A DNA stretch of 37,039 bases from Flavonifractor sp. An92 (GTDB lineage Bacteria; Bacillota; Clostridia; Oscillospirales; Oscillospiraceae), in contig NZ_NFGZ01000030.1 in the NCBI RefSeq assembly GCF_002159175.1, positions 1-37,039 of the forward strand, written 5' to 3'. The notes beneath the pieces are model-generated. The model saw nothing but the letters and a program-made list of their open reading frames with translations. It made no database searches and was not told the DNA's origin. The position numbers and the translations under genes are program-made. Shown piece after piece: positions 15,779 through 23,702 of this stretch (position 1 is the first letter of the stretch; the number at the start of each line of letters is the position of its first letter).

Positions 15779-15994
15779 ATGGTCATCACAAAGACGTTCT
15801 CCAAGCGGGAGGACATCCTGAAGCTCCGGGATCTGGCGCTCTCCGTGCCGGAGGCGGTCACCGTGCGTTCTCTGAACGGATCGGTTTCCATGAACGCCAA
15901 ATCTCCCATGGGCATCTATGCACTGGACTTCACCCAGCCGGTGGAGATCGTCACCGATTCCGACAAGCTGGTCCAGGAGATCGAGCGCTGGTAA
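15779..15994 (+). CDS. HPr-fold protein with Lys in place of the catalytic His15
   Basis: This 71-aa protein has the size and C-terminal features of HPr. The segment MNAKSPMGIYALD (38-50) matches the HPr regulatory-serine motif, with Ser42 at the Ser46 position. The N-terminal GLHARP phosphocarrier motif is replaced by ILKLRD at residues 13-18: Lys sits at position 15 and Arg17 is kept. It therefore cannot accept phosphate from enzyme I at that position. Bacillus Crh (Gln15, Ser46) is a precedent for a regulatory HPr homologue. It stands alone, with a GGGAGGAA ribosome site and a strong terminator directly after. Confidence 0.8.
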   Translation: MVITKTFSKREDILKLRDLALSVPEAVTVRSLNGSVSMNAKSPMGIYALDFTQPVEIVTDSDKLVQEIERW

Positions 15995-16011
15995 GGCAAC
16001 CAAATCGACTC

Positions 16012-16045
16012 GGGCGCGCCGCAAACTCTGCGGCGCGCCCTTTTT
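16012..16045 (+). terminator. terminator of the HPr-like gene
   Basis: A 12-bp stem (GGGCGCGCCGCA at 16012-16023 with TGCGGCGCGCCC at 16029-16040) is followed by TTTTT. The T-run abuts the stop codon of the convergent flippase gene at 16046. Confidence 0.93.
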
Positions 16046-17572
16046 CTATGCCCGCGTGGGGAAGAGCTCCCCCAGAGGGACCCCCTGGGCGGAGAGGGCG
16101 GCCAGGTACTCCACACAGCCGAACAGGGCGCACACCCCCGCCGCGGGCACCTCGCCCGCGCCGCAGTCCAGGAGCACATGGAAGAGCAGGTTCATGCACA
16201 GCCCCATCAGCACCGCCGACAGGGCCGGGGCGGTGCACCACTGGAAGAGCCGGGGGCGCATGCGGGCGTACCGGGCCACCTGATGCCAGTTGAGGAGCAG
16301 TCCCAGGGCGGAGCTGAGCACGAAGGCGGCCACATAGCCGGTCAGCCCCACCCCGGGCAGGCCCATCAGCAGCCAGGTCAGCCCCAGCTGCACGCCCCCG
16401 CAGAGGATGCCGTTCCACGCCGCCTGCCGCTGCCGCCCCACGCCGTTGAGCACCCCGCCCAGCACCGACTGGTAGCAGGAGAAGAGCACCCCCAGCGAGA
16501 GGGGGAGGATGTAGTCCCCGGCCTGCTCGCTGCGGAAGAGGAGCCGCCCCAGGGTGGGGCCCAGCACCACCAGCAGCGAGAGACAGGGCATCAGCAGGAG
16601 GGAGGTGGCCTCCATGGCCTTGTGGACCCGGTTGCGCACCCGGTCCAGCTGTCCCAGAGCGGCGCTGCGGGCCAGCCGGGGCACCAGCACCAGCCCCATG
16701 GCCCCGATGAAGGCGGTGGGCATGCACAGCATGGGCAGCGTCATGCCGCACAGCACCCCGAAGGCGCTCATGGCCTCGGTCACGTCGGCGCCGGAGGCCA
16801 CCAGCTGCCGGGGGATGAGCACCGCGTTGGCCGAGCCCATCAGGTTCCCCAGCAGGGCGGTGAGGCCGATGGGGGCGGCGATGGCGGCGATGCGCTTATT
16901 TAAACCCCGCTCCGGCGCGGCAGGGGGGAGGGCGGCGGTGTGCCGCCGGAAGAGAGCCGTCAGGGTGGCCGCGGAAAAGACCTCACAGGCCGTCATCCCC
17001 AGCACGATGACCCCCACCGTGCGCTCCCCGCCCCGGGGGTGCAGCACCACCAGCAGGCCCAGCACCGCCCCGGTGCGGAGGAATTGCTCGCACAGCTCCA
17101 CCGCCGCCGGGGTGCGCACCTGCCCCGCGCCGTAGAAGAAGTGCTTGTGGAGGTTCTCCACCCCGGTGAGGAGCACGCAGGGCAGCAGGAGCAGCAGCCC
17201 CAGCTGGGTGCGGGCGTCCCCCAGCAGGGCGGTGGAGATCCAGTCCGAGCCCACCGCGGCCACCAGGGCCACCGGCACGAAGAGGAGCAGAAAGGCCCCC
17301 AGGCACTTCCCCAGCACCGCCGGCATGGCCCCGGCCATGCCCCGGGCGGCGTACTCGGCGGAGAGATTGGACACCGCCACCGTGAGCCCGATGGCAGTCA
17401 GGGAGAGGAGCACCGAGTACACCGGCATCACCAGCTGGTACAGCCCCATGAACTCCGCCCCCACCAGCCGGGACAGCAGGATGCGGTACACGAAGCCCAG
17501 CACCTGGGACACCAGGCTCACCCCGGTGAGGAGGAGGGTGCCGTAGAGCATGGAGGAACGGCTGAGTTTCAT
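16046..17572 (-). CDS. SpoVB/MurJ-like polysaccharide flippase
   Basis: This 508-aa integral membrane protein of the MOP (multidrug/oligosaccharidyl-lipid/polysaccharide) superfamily has about 14 hydrophobic segments. The N-terminus (MKLSRSSMLYGTLLLTGVSL then VSQVLGFVYRILLSRLVGAE) and the following LYQLVMPVYSVLLSLTAIGL are typical of SpoVB and related clostridial flippases, which move lipid-linked wall precursors across the membrane. The AAAGGGGG ribosome site supports the start. No sporulation or wall genes flank it, so the specific role (spore cortex or general wall) is not fixed. Confidence 0.85.
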   Translation of the reverse strand: MKLSRSSMLYGTLLLTGVSLVSQVLGFVYRILLSRLVGAEFMGLYQLVMPVYSVLLSLTAIGLTVAVSNLSAEYAARGMAGAMPAVLGKCLGAFLLLFVPVALVAAVGSDWISTALLGDARTQLGLLLLLPCVLLTGVENLHKHFFYGAGQVRTPAAVELCEQFLRTGAVLGLLVVLHPRGGERTVGVIVLGMTACEVFSAATLTALFRRHTAALPPAAPERGLNKRIAAIAAPIGLTALLGNLMGSANAVLIPRQLVASGADVTEAMSAFGVLCGMTLPMLCMPTAFIGAMGLVLVPRLARSAALGQLDRVRNRVHKAMEATSLLLMPCLSLLVVLGPTLGRLLFRSEQAGDYILPLSLGVLFSCYQSVLGGVLNGVGRQRQAAWNGILCGGVQLGLTWLLMGLPGVGLTGYVAAFVLSSALGLLLNWHQVARYARMRPRLFQWCTAPALSAVLMGLCMNLLFHVLLDCGAGEVPAAGVCALFGCVEYLAALSAQGVPLGELFPTRA

Positions 17573-17644
17573 GGGCAGGCCCCCTTTTGTTTCGCTGCTA
17601 ACAGCCTATGAGCCGCCCGGCGCGGTCATGCGGGGAAATCCCAT

Positions 17645-17674
17645 TTGACAAAGAGCGGGGGAGTGGAGTATGAT
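17645..17674 (+). promoter_or_regulatory. promoter for the DUF554 gene
   Basis: Consensus TTGACA (17645-17650) with an 18-bp spacer and TATGAT (17669-17674). Transcription is expected from about 17681, 55 bases before the ATG. Confidence 0.75.
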
Positions 17675-17735
17675 GAAACCGCACTTATTCTTTTGCACTA
17701 TGCTGTGTAAAAGAACTTGCGAGAGGAGCCTTCCC

Positions 17736-18446
17736 ATGATCGCCACCGTCATCAACGTCGCCCTCATTCTGCTGGGCAGCATCCTGGGCCTCATCTTCCG
17801 GGACCGCATCAGCCCCCGCTTTTCCGCCACCCTCACCTCCGCCCTGGGTCTGTGCGTGCTGGGCATCGGTATCTCCAGCATGATCGGCACCAACGACACC
17901 CTCTGCGTCATCGTGTGCATGGTGGTGGGCACCCTCCTGGGGGAGGCCCTGCGCATCGAGGACCGGCTGGAGGGGATCGGCGACGTGCTGCGCCGCCGCC
18001 TGCTGCGTAAGGGGGGCAACAGCCGCTTTGTGGAAGGCTTCGTCAACGCCACCGTCCTCTTCTGCGTGGGGGCCATGGCCATCAACGGCTCCATGGAGGC
18101 GGGCATGAACCACAACTACGACATCCTCATCTCCAAGGGCGTCATCGACGGTGTGACCTCCATCACCTTCGCCGCCGCCATGGGGGTGGGCGTGGCCTTC
18201 TCGGTGGTGCCCCTGTTCCTGTACCAGGGGAGCCTCACCCTCATCTTCGCCGCCGTGGGCCAGGCCATGGACCCGGCGGTGGTCACCGAGATGAGCGCCG
18301 TGGGCGGCACCATCATCGCCGGCATCGCGGTCAACATGCTGGGCCTCCCCAAGGAGAAGCTGCGGGTGGGCAATATGCTCCCCGCCATCTTCCTGCCCCT
18401 GCTGTACGTGCCCCTCTCCGCCTGGCTGGCGGGGGCCCTGGGCTGA
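17736..18446 (+). CDS. DUF554 family membrane protein
   Basis: This is a 236-aa integral membrane protein of the DUF554 (YdfK-like) family, with about seven hydrophobic segments. It starts MIATVINVALILLGSILGL after GAGAGGAGCC. Family-typical segments are the N-terminal small-residue helix, NATVLFCVGAMAINGSMEAG, and DGVTSITFAAAMGVGV. Its function is unknown; transport has been suggested for the family only by its topology. It is a single gene with its own promoter and terminator. Confidence 0.9.
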   Translation: MIATVINVALILLGSILGLIFRDRISPRFSATLTSALGLCVLGIGISSMIGTNDTLCVIVCMVVGTLLGEALRIEDRLEGIGDVLRRRLLRKGGNSRFVEGFVNATVLFCVGAMAINGSMEAGMNHNYDILISKGVIDGVTSITFAAAMGVGVAFSVVPLFLYQGSLTLIFAAVGQAMDPAVVTEMSAVGGTIIAGIAVNMLGLPKEKLRVGNMLPAIFLPLLYVPLSAWLAGALG

Positions 18447-18453
18447 GGGGCTG

Positions 18454-18501
18454 TCCCGCGTGCGTCGGATAAAGACGAATGTCCGACCACGCGGGATTTT
18501 T
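18454..18501 (+). terminator. terminator after the DUF554 gene
   Basis: A long hairpin (TCCCGCGTG...TCGGA with TCCGACCACGCGGGA, one bulged base, 18454-18496) is followed by TTTTT. Confidence 0.92.
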
Positions 18502-18585
18502 AGCGTTTTGTACCACTTTTCCCGGCTGAGAAAAAATCAAACCGGGCAGTGTAACGAAAAAGTTGAGTTTTTTGCAAAAATACTC

Positions 18586-18614
18586 TTGCCATTTGGCCAA
18601 AAAGGCGCTATACT
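18586..18614 (+). promoter_or_regulatory. upstream promoter of the butyrate operon
   Basis: TTGCCA (18586-18591), a 17-bp spacer and TATACT (18609-18614). Transcription should begin near 18621, giving a leader of about 145 bases before crt. Confidence 0.8.
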
Positions 18615-18620
18615 ACTTGA

Positions 18621-18701
18621 GGAAACGGGGGAGACTCCCCGCAACCTTTTCCTCTGGAAAACGCAACAAATCCAGCAAAAGCTGGTAAGTTGCGATTTTT
18701 T
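18621..18701 (+). promoter_or_regulatory. leader with terminator-like hairpin: attenuator or small RNA
   Basis: Within the leader, CGCAAC (18662-18667) pairs with GTTGCG (18689-18694) around an inner CCAGC-AAAA-GCTGG stem, followed by A and six Ts. This has the form of an intrinsic terminator before crt. A second CGCAAC at 18640-18645 can pair with the same GTTGCG, which would break the terminator, and a GGGGA/TCCCC hairpin (18628-18640) touches that alternative strand. This could be a switch, or it could end an RNA of about 80 bases. No known riboswitch class is recognised. Confidence 0.5.
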
Positions 18702-18711
18702 CGCCAACAGT

Positions 18712-18729
18712 ATGTTAAAAAAATAACAA
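18712..18729. promoter_or_regulatory. Rex-like operator upstream of crt
   Basis: The palindrome ATGTTAAAAAAATAACAA matches 12 of 14 fixed positions of the clostridial Rex consensus (TTGTTAA, four bases, TTAACAA). Rex is an NADH/NAD+-sensing repressor known to control crt-bcd-etfBA-hbd genes in Clostridium. The site lies 37 bases before the crt ATG and overlaps a possible weak -10 (TATGTT, 18711-18716). Confidence 0.7.
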
Positions 18730-18766
18730 GCATCCGCGCTCGGCGCGCTTGATAGGAGGCAGCAGG

Positions 18767-19543
18767 ATGGGATTCGTCAAACTGGAGCGGCAGGGCCACG
18801 TGGCCCTCATCACCATCGACCGGCCGGAGGCGCTCAACGCTCTGAACAGCCAGGTTCTTACCGATCTGGACCAGGTCCTGGATCAGGTGGAGGCTGACGA
18901 GGAGATCTATGTGGCGGTGCTCACCGGTGCGGGGCGCTCCTTCGTGGCGGGGGCCGACATCGCGGAGATGAAGGACTTCACCTCCAGCGACGGCAAGCGC
19001 TTCGGCGTCCACGGCGGCAACGTGTTCCTCAAGCTGGAGAACCTGTCCAAGCCCGTCATCGCGGCGGTGAACGGCTTCGCCCTGGGCGGCGGCTGTGAGC
19101 TGAGCATGGCCTGCGACATCCGTCTGGCCAACGAGAAGGCCAAGTTCGGCCAGCCCGAGGTGGGCCTGGGCATCACCCCCGGCTTCGGCGGCACCCAGCG
19201 TCTGCCCCGCATCGTGGGCGTGAGCAAGGCCATGGAGCTGATCCTCACCGCCAAGGTCATCAAGGCCGACGAGGCCAAGGCCATCGGCCTGGTCAGCGAG
19301 GTCTATCCCCCCGAGGAGCTGCTGCCCAAGGCCATGGAGCTGGCCGAGGCCATCTGCGCCAACGCCCAGATCGCCGTGCGGGAGTCCAAGCGGTGCATCC
19401 GCATGGGCCTCCAGGCCGACATCCACACCGGCTGCGCCTTTGAGGCCGAGGCCTTCGGCGTCACCTGCGGCACCGCCGACAAGGACGAGGGCATGGGCGC
19501 ATTCCTGGAGAAGCGGAACGAGAAGCACTTCACCAACCGCTGA
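18767..19543 (+). CDS. crt: crotonase (3-hydroxybutyryl-CoA dehydratase)
   Basis: Crotonase converts (S)-3-hydroxybutyryl-CoA to crotonyl-CoA in the butyrate pathway. The 258-aa enoyl-CoA hydratase-fold protein starts [17 protein letters not shown] after TAGGAGGC. The oxyanion-hole segments are AGADIAEM and [12 protein letters not shown]. The two catalytic glutamates are Glu111 in [11 protein letters not shown] and Glu131 in [10 protein letters not shown]. It is first in the crt-hbd-bcd-etfB-etfA operon. Thiolase, which would make acetoacetyl-CoA, is not in this window. Confidence 0.95.
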   Translation: MGFVKLERQGHVALITIDRPEALNALNSQVLTDLDQVLDQVEADEEIYVAVLTGAGRSFVAGADIAEMKDFTSSDGKRFGVHGGNVFLKLENLSKPVIAAVNGFALGGGCELSMACDIRLANEKAKFGQPEVGLGITPGFGGTQRLPRIVGVSKAMELILTAKVIKADEAKAIGLVSEVYPPEELLPKAMELAEAICANAQIAVRESKRCIRMGLQADIHTGCAFEAEAFGVTCGTADKDEGMGAFLEKRNEKHFTNR

Positions 19544-19604
19544 TCTTTTCTTTGCTTGCAAGTCAACTTTACTTATAAAAACAAACTGCTAGGAGGACAT
19601 CATT

Positions 19605-20453
19605 ATGAACAAGATCGTTGTCATCGGCGGCGGCACCATGGGTCTGGGCATCGGCCAGGTCTTTGCCAACAAGGGGATCGACACTGTCATCCGTTCCACC
19701 AGCGACGCCAGCGCTGAGAAGCACAAGGCCAGCCTCATCAAGAGCCTGGACAAGCGCATCGCCAAGGGCAAGCTGGATGAGGCCGGCAAGGAAGCCCTCC
19801 TGGCCAAGCTGACCTTCACCTCCGACATCAACGTGGCCGCCGATGCCGACCTGGTCATCGAGTCCGCCAAGGAGGATCTGGCCCTGAAGAAGGAGCTGTT
19901 CGCTCAGCTGGACGCCATCTGCAAGCCCGAGTGCATCCTGGCCACCAACACCTCCTCCATCTCCATCACCGACATCGCCTCCGCCACCAAGCGGGCCGAC
20001 AAGGTCATCGGCATGCACTTCTTCAACCCCGCCCCTGTGATGAAGCTCATCGAGGTCATCCGCGGCGTGAACACCTCTGACGAGACCTTCGACGCTGTGT
20101 TCGCCCTGTCCGAGCAGGTCGGCAAGCAGCCCGTCAAGGTCGAGGAGGCCCCCGGCTTCGTCGTCAACCGCCTGCTGATCCCCATGATCAACGAGGGCAT
20201 CAACCTGGTGGAGAACCACATCGCCTCCGTGGAGGACGTGGACAAGGCCATGAAGCTGGGCGCCAACCACCCCATGGGTCCCCTGGAGCTGGGCGACTTC
20301 ATCGGCCTGGACGTGTGCCTGGCCATCATGGACGTGCTGTACGATGAGACCAACGACCCCCGCTACCGCGCTTCCCTGCTGCTGCGCAAGATGGTGCGCG
20401 GTGGCCGCCTGGGCCGCAAGACCGGCAAGGGCTTCTACGATTACAGCAAGTAA
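19605..20453 (+). CDS. hbd: 3-hydroxybutyryl-CoA dehydrogenase
   Basis: Hbd reduces acetoacetyl-CoA to 3-hydroxybutyryl-CoA with NAD(P)H. The 282-aa protein begins [20 protein letters not shown], with the Rossmann motif GGGTMG at residues 8-13. The catalytic histidine lies in [17 protein letters not shown] and the C-terminal dimer domain ends [13 protein letters not shown], both diagnostic. A TAGGAGGACATC ribosome site precedes it, 61 bp after crt. Confidence 0.97.
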   Translation: MNKIVVIGGGTMGLGIGQVFANKGIDTVIRSTSDASAEKHKASLIKSLDKRIAKGKLDEAGKEALLAKLTFTSDINVAADADLVIESAKEDLALKKELFAQLDAICKPECILATNTSSISITDIASATKRADKVIGMHFFNPAPVMKLIEVIRGVNTSDETFDAVFALSEQVGKQPVKVEEAPGFVVNRLLIPMINEGINLVENHIASVEDVDKAMKLGANHPMGPLELGDFIGLDVCLAIMDVLYDETNDPRYRASLLLRKMVRGGRLGRKTGKGFYDYSK

Positions 20454-20468
20454 GAGCTGATTCAGACC

Positions 20469-20502
20469 GGCAGGGGGATGGAGCCCGACCCATCCCCCTG
20501 CC
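20469..20502 (+). other. intercistronic hairpin between hbd and bcd
   Basis: A 13-bp perfect stem (GGCAGGGGGATGG at 20469-20481 with CCATCCCCCTGCC at 20490-20502) has no T-run, so it is not a typical terminator. It probably protects or separates the upstream part of the operon mRNA. Confidence 0.7.
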
Positions 20503-20534
20503 CTCACTACGCATACAAGAAGGAGTAACGCAAT

Positions 20535-21695
20535 ATGGATTTTCATCTGTCCAAAGAGCATGAGATGCTTCGCAAGATGTACCGCGAGTTTGCGCAGAAC
20601 GAAGTGAAGCCCCTGGCTGAGGAAGTGGACGAGACCGAGCGCTTCCCCCAGGAGACCGTGGAGAAGCTGGGCAAGCTGGGGATGATGGGCATTTACTTCC
20701 CCAAGGAGTACGGCGGCGCGGGCGCCGACGTCCTGGCTTACGCCATGGCCGTGGAGGAGCTGAGCAAGGTCTGCGGTACCACCGGCGTTATCGTCTCTGC
20801 TCACACCTCTCTGTGCTGCGCCCCCATCTTTGAGAACGGCACCGAGGAGCAGAAGCAGAAGTATCTGCCCAAGCTGTGCTCCGGCGAGTGGATCGGCGCC
20901 TTCGGCCTGACCGAGCCCGGCGCCGGCACCGACGCCCAGGGCCAGCAGACCACCGCCGTGAAGAACGAGAACGGCGACTGGGTCCTCAACGGCTCCAAGA
21001 TCTTCATCACCAACGCCGGCTTCGCCCATGTGTTCGTCATCATCGCCATCACCGGCATGACCACCGACAAGCGCGGCCGCAAGAAGAAGGAGATCTCCGC
21101 CTTCATCGTGGAGCGCACCGACCCCGGCTTCTCCGTGGGCAAGCACGAGAAGAAGATGGGCATCCGCGGCTCCTCCACATGTGAGCTCATCATGGAGGAC
21201 TGTGTCATCCCCGCCGACCGTCTGCTGGGCAAGCAGGGCAACGGCTTCAAGATCGCCATGAAGACCCTGGACGGCGGCCGTATCGGCATCGCCTCTCAGG
21301 CCCTGGGCCTGGGCGAGGGCGCCGTGGAGGAGGCCATCGCCTACACCAAGGAGCGCGTCCAGTTCGGTAAGCGCCTGTCCCAGTTCCAGAACACCCAGTT
21401 CCAGCTGGCCGACATGCACACCCGCATGCAGGCCGCTCAGTTCCTGGTCTACTCCGCCGCGATGAAGAAGCAGAACCATGAGCCCTACTCCATGGACGCC
21501 GCCATGGCCAAGCTCTTCGCCGCCGAGGCCGCCAGCGACGTGACCCGCCGGGCTGTTCAGCTCTTCGGCGGTTATGGCTACACCCGCGAGTACCCCGTGG
21601 AGCGCATGATGCGCGACGCCAAGATCACCGAGATCTATGAGGGCACCAGCGAGGTCCAGCGGATGGTCATTTCCAGCCATCTGGGCGTGAAGTAA
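20535..21695 (+). CDS. bcd: butyryl-CoA dehydrogenase
   Basis: Bcd is an FAD acyl-CoA dehydrogenase that reduces crotonyl-CoA to butyryl-CoA, working with EtfAB as an electron-bifurcating complex. Length is 386 aa, normal for the family. It starts MDFHLSKEHEMLRKMYREF. FAD and substrate motifs are GAFGLTEPGAGTDAQG and FITNAGFAHVF. The catalytic base is Glu369 in IYEGTSEVQRMV. It is followed 17 bp later by etfB. That it acts in the reductive direction is inferred from the adjacent etf and crt-hbd genes. Confidence 0.95.
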   Translation: MDFHLSKEHEMLRKMYREFAQNEVKPLAEEVDETERFPQETVEKLGKLGMMGIYFPKEYGGAGADVLAYAMAVEELSKVCGTTGVIVSAHTSLCCAPIFENGTEEQKQKYLPKLCSGEWIGAFGLTEPGAGTDAQGQQTTAVKNENGDWVLNGSKIFITNAGFAHVFVIIAITGMTTDKRGRKKKEISAFIVERTDPGFSVGKHEKKMGIRGSSTCELIMEDCVIPADRLLGKQGNGFKIAMKTLDGGRIGIASQALGLGEGAVEEAIAYTKERVQFGKRLSQFQNTQFQLADMHTRMQAAQFLVYSAAMKKQNHEPYSMDAAMAKLFAAEAASDVTRRAVQLFGGYGYTREYPVERMMRDAKITEIYEGTSEVQRMVISSHLGVK

Positions 21696-21712
21696 GGAAC
21701 GGAGGGAACAAC

Positions 21713-22513
21713 ATGAAAGCAATCGTATGTGTCAAGCAGGTCCCCGACACCTCCGGCAAGGTGGCCGTGAAGGAAGACGGCACCATGGACCGTGCTTCGA
21801 TGGCCACCATCACCAACCCCGATGACATGAACGCCATCGAGGCCGCCCTGAAGCTGAAGGACGAGACCGGCTGCGAAGTCACCGTCGTCTCCATGGGCCC
21901 CCCTCCCGCCGAGGGGATGCTGCGCGAGCTGCTGGCCATGGGCGCGGACAAGGCTGTGCTGGTGTCCGGCCGTGAGTTCGGCGGCAGCGATACTTATGCC
22001 ACTTCTCAGATCCTCGCCGCCGCCATCAAGAAGATCGGCGTGGACGACGAGACCATCATCTTCTGCGGCCGTCAGGCCATCGACGGCGACACCGCCCAGG
22101 TGGGCCCCCAGATCGCCGAGAAGCTGGGCCTGCCCCAGGTGACCTATGTGGCCGACATCAAGGCCGAGGAGAAGAGCCTCACCGTGCAGCGCATGCTGGA
22201 GGACGGCTACATGACCATCCGCGTGCAGCTGCCCTGCCTCCTGACCTGCATCAAGGAGCTCAACCAGCCCCGCTACATGAGCGTCAGCGGCATCGTGGAC
22301 TGCTTCTCCAAGCCCTACGAGATCTTTGATTTCAACACCCTGAAGGACGATCCCCTCATCGATCTGGATACCATCGGCCTGAAGGGCTCTCCCACCAACG
22401 TGTACAAGTCCTTCTCTCCCCCGGTGAAGGGCGCCGGTATGATGCTCGAGGGTGCCGATAAGGACACCTGTGACAAGCTGGTCGCCCTGCTGGACGAGAA
22501 GCACATCATCTAA
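21713..22513 (+). CDS. etfB: electron transfer flavoprotein beta subunit
   Basis: EtfB pairs with EtfA to carry electrons between NADH, ferredoxin and Bcd. The 266-aa protein begins MKAIVCVKQVPDTSGKVAV. It shows the family pattern NPDDMNAIEAALKLKDETG and the CGRQAIDGDTAQVGPQ region that binds the second flavin in bifurcating Etfs. The ribosome site is GGAGGGAAC. The position directly after bcd supports a bifurcating Bcd-Etf complex. Confidence 0.96.
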   Translation: MKAIVCVKQVPDTSGKVAVKEDGTMDRASMATITNPDDMNAIEAALKLKDETGCEVTVVSMGPPPAEGMLRELLAMGADKAVLVSGREFGGSDTYATSQILAAAIKKIGVDDETIIFCGRQAIDGDTAQVGPQIAEKLGLPQVTYVADIKAEEKSLTVQRMLEDGYMTIRVQLPCLLTCIKELNQPRYMSVSGIVDCFSKPYEIFDFNTLKDDPLIDLDTIGLKGSPTNVYKSFSPPVKGAGMMLEGADKDTCDKLVALLDEKHII

Positions 22514-22532
22514 GTGAAAGGAGAGCACCGTA

Positions 22533-23633
22533 ATGGCTTTTGATAGTAGAGACACCGCCGCCTTCCACGGCGTTTGGGTATTTTGTGAGCAGCGCGACGG
22601 CAAGCTGATGAACACCGACTTCGAGCTCATCAGCGAGGGCCGCAAGCTGGCCGACGAGCTCGGGTGCGAGCTGTGCGGCGTTCTGCTGGGCCACAACGTG
22701 GAGGGCCTGGCCAAGGAGCTGGGCGGCTACGGCGCCGACAAGATCTATGTCTGCGACCACGAGCTGCTGGAGACCTACACCACCGACGGCTATGCCAAGG
22801 TCATCTGCGACCTGGTGGAAGAGAAGAAACCCGAAGTGTTCCTCATCGGCGCTACCAACATCGGTCGCGACCTGGGCCCCCGCTGCGCGGCCCGGCTCCA
22901 CACCGGTCTGACCGCCGACTGCACCCACCTCGATGTGGACGTGGAGAAGTACAAGGCCTTCCTCAAGACCACCTCTACCATCGACGTGGACAACACCGTG
23001 TTTGAGCAGAACACCAACCTGAAGATGACTCGTCCCGCCTTCGGCGGCCACCTGATGGCCACCATCATCTGCCCCCGCTTCCGTCCCCAGATGTCCACCG
23101 TCCGCCCCGGCGTCATGAAGAAGGCTCCCTTCGATCAGGCCAAGGCCGACGCTGTGGTCGTGGAGAAGCCCGCCGTGGCCCTCTCCAAGGAGGACATCCA
23201 TGTGGACGTCCTGGAGGTCAAGAAGGCCGCCAAGAAGCTGGTGGACCTGATCGGCGCTGACGTGGTGGTCTCCGTGGGCCGCGGCATCAGCAAGGACGTG
23301 GAGCGCGGCATCCAGATCGCCGAGGAGCTGGCTGACGCTCTGGGCGGCGTCGTGGGCGCCTCCCGTGCCGTCGTCGACGCCGGCTGGATGAGCGCTGACC
23401 ACCAGGTCGGCCAGACCGGCAAGACCGTGCACCCCAAGATCTATGTGGCCCTGGGCATCTCCGGCGCCATCCAGCACAAGGCCGGTATGCAGGACTCCGA
23501 GTGCATCATCGCCGTGAACAAGAACGAGACCGCCCCCATCTTCGAGGTGGCCTCCTACGGCATCGTGGGCGACCTGTTCAAGGTCGGTCCCATGCTGGCT
23601 GAGTCCATCCGGACCCTGAAGGCTTCCAAGTAA
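22533..23633 (+). CDS. etfA: electron transfer flavoprotein alpha subunit
   Basis: EtfA binds the electron-shuttling FAD of the Bcd-Etf complex. The 366-aa protein has the N-terminal domain (FHGVWVFCEQRDGKL) and the C-terminal FAD signature SRAVVDAGWMSADHQVGQTG, followed by GISGAIQHKAGM. It has no N-terminal ferredoxin-like extension, unlike some acryloyl-CoA or caffeyl-CoA Etfs. A GAAAGGAGAGC ribosome site precedes it. It is the last gene of the operon, ending just before a strong terminator. Confidence 0.96.
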   Translation: MAFDSRDTAAFHGVWVFCEQRDGKLMNTDFELISEGRKLADELGCELCGVLLGHNVEGLAKELGGYGADKIYVCDHELLETYTTDGYAKVICDLVEEKKPEVFLIGATNIGRDLGPRCAARLHTGLTADCTHLDVDVEKYKAFLKTTSTIDVDNTVFEQNTNLKMTRPAFGGHLMATIICPRFRPQMSTVRPGVMKKAPFDQAKADAVVVEKPAVALSKEDIHVDVLEVKKAAKKLVDLIGADVVVSVGRGISKDVERGIQIAEELADALGGVVGASRAVVDAGWMSADHQVGQTGKTVHPKIYVALGISGAIQHKAGMQDSECIIAVNKNETAPIFEVASYGIVGDLFKVGPMLAESIRTLKASK

Positions 23634-23655
23634 GTTCATATTGCCGGAATAATCG

Positions 23656-23687
23656 GGCGGAGCGCGTAAGCGCTCCGCCTGTTTTTT
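23656..23687 (+). terminator. terminator of the butyrate operon
   Basis: A 10-bp perfect stem (GGCGGAGCGC at 23656-23665 with GCGCTCCGCC at 23670-23679) and a GTAA loop are followed by TGTTTTTT. Confidence 0.95.
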
Positions 23688-23702
23688 GCGCTCGCCGCGC
23701 AG

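Noticed and set aside
13648-15915. 755-codon minus-strand frame opposite htpG
   Set aside because: Antisense shadow of htpG that also runs across the CIRCE-htpG promoter side and the HPr-like gene; no family signal.
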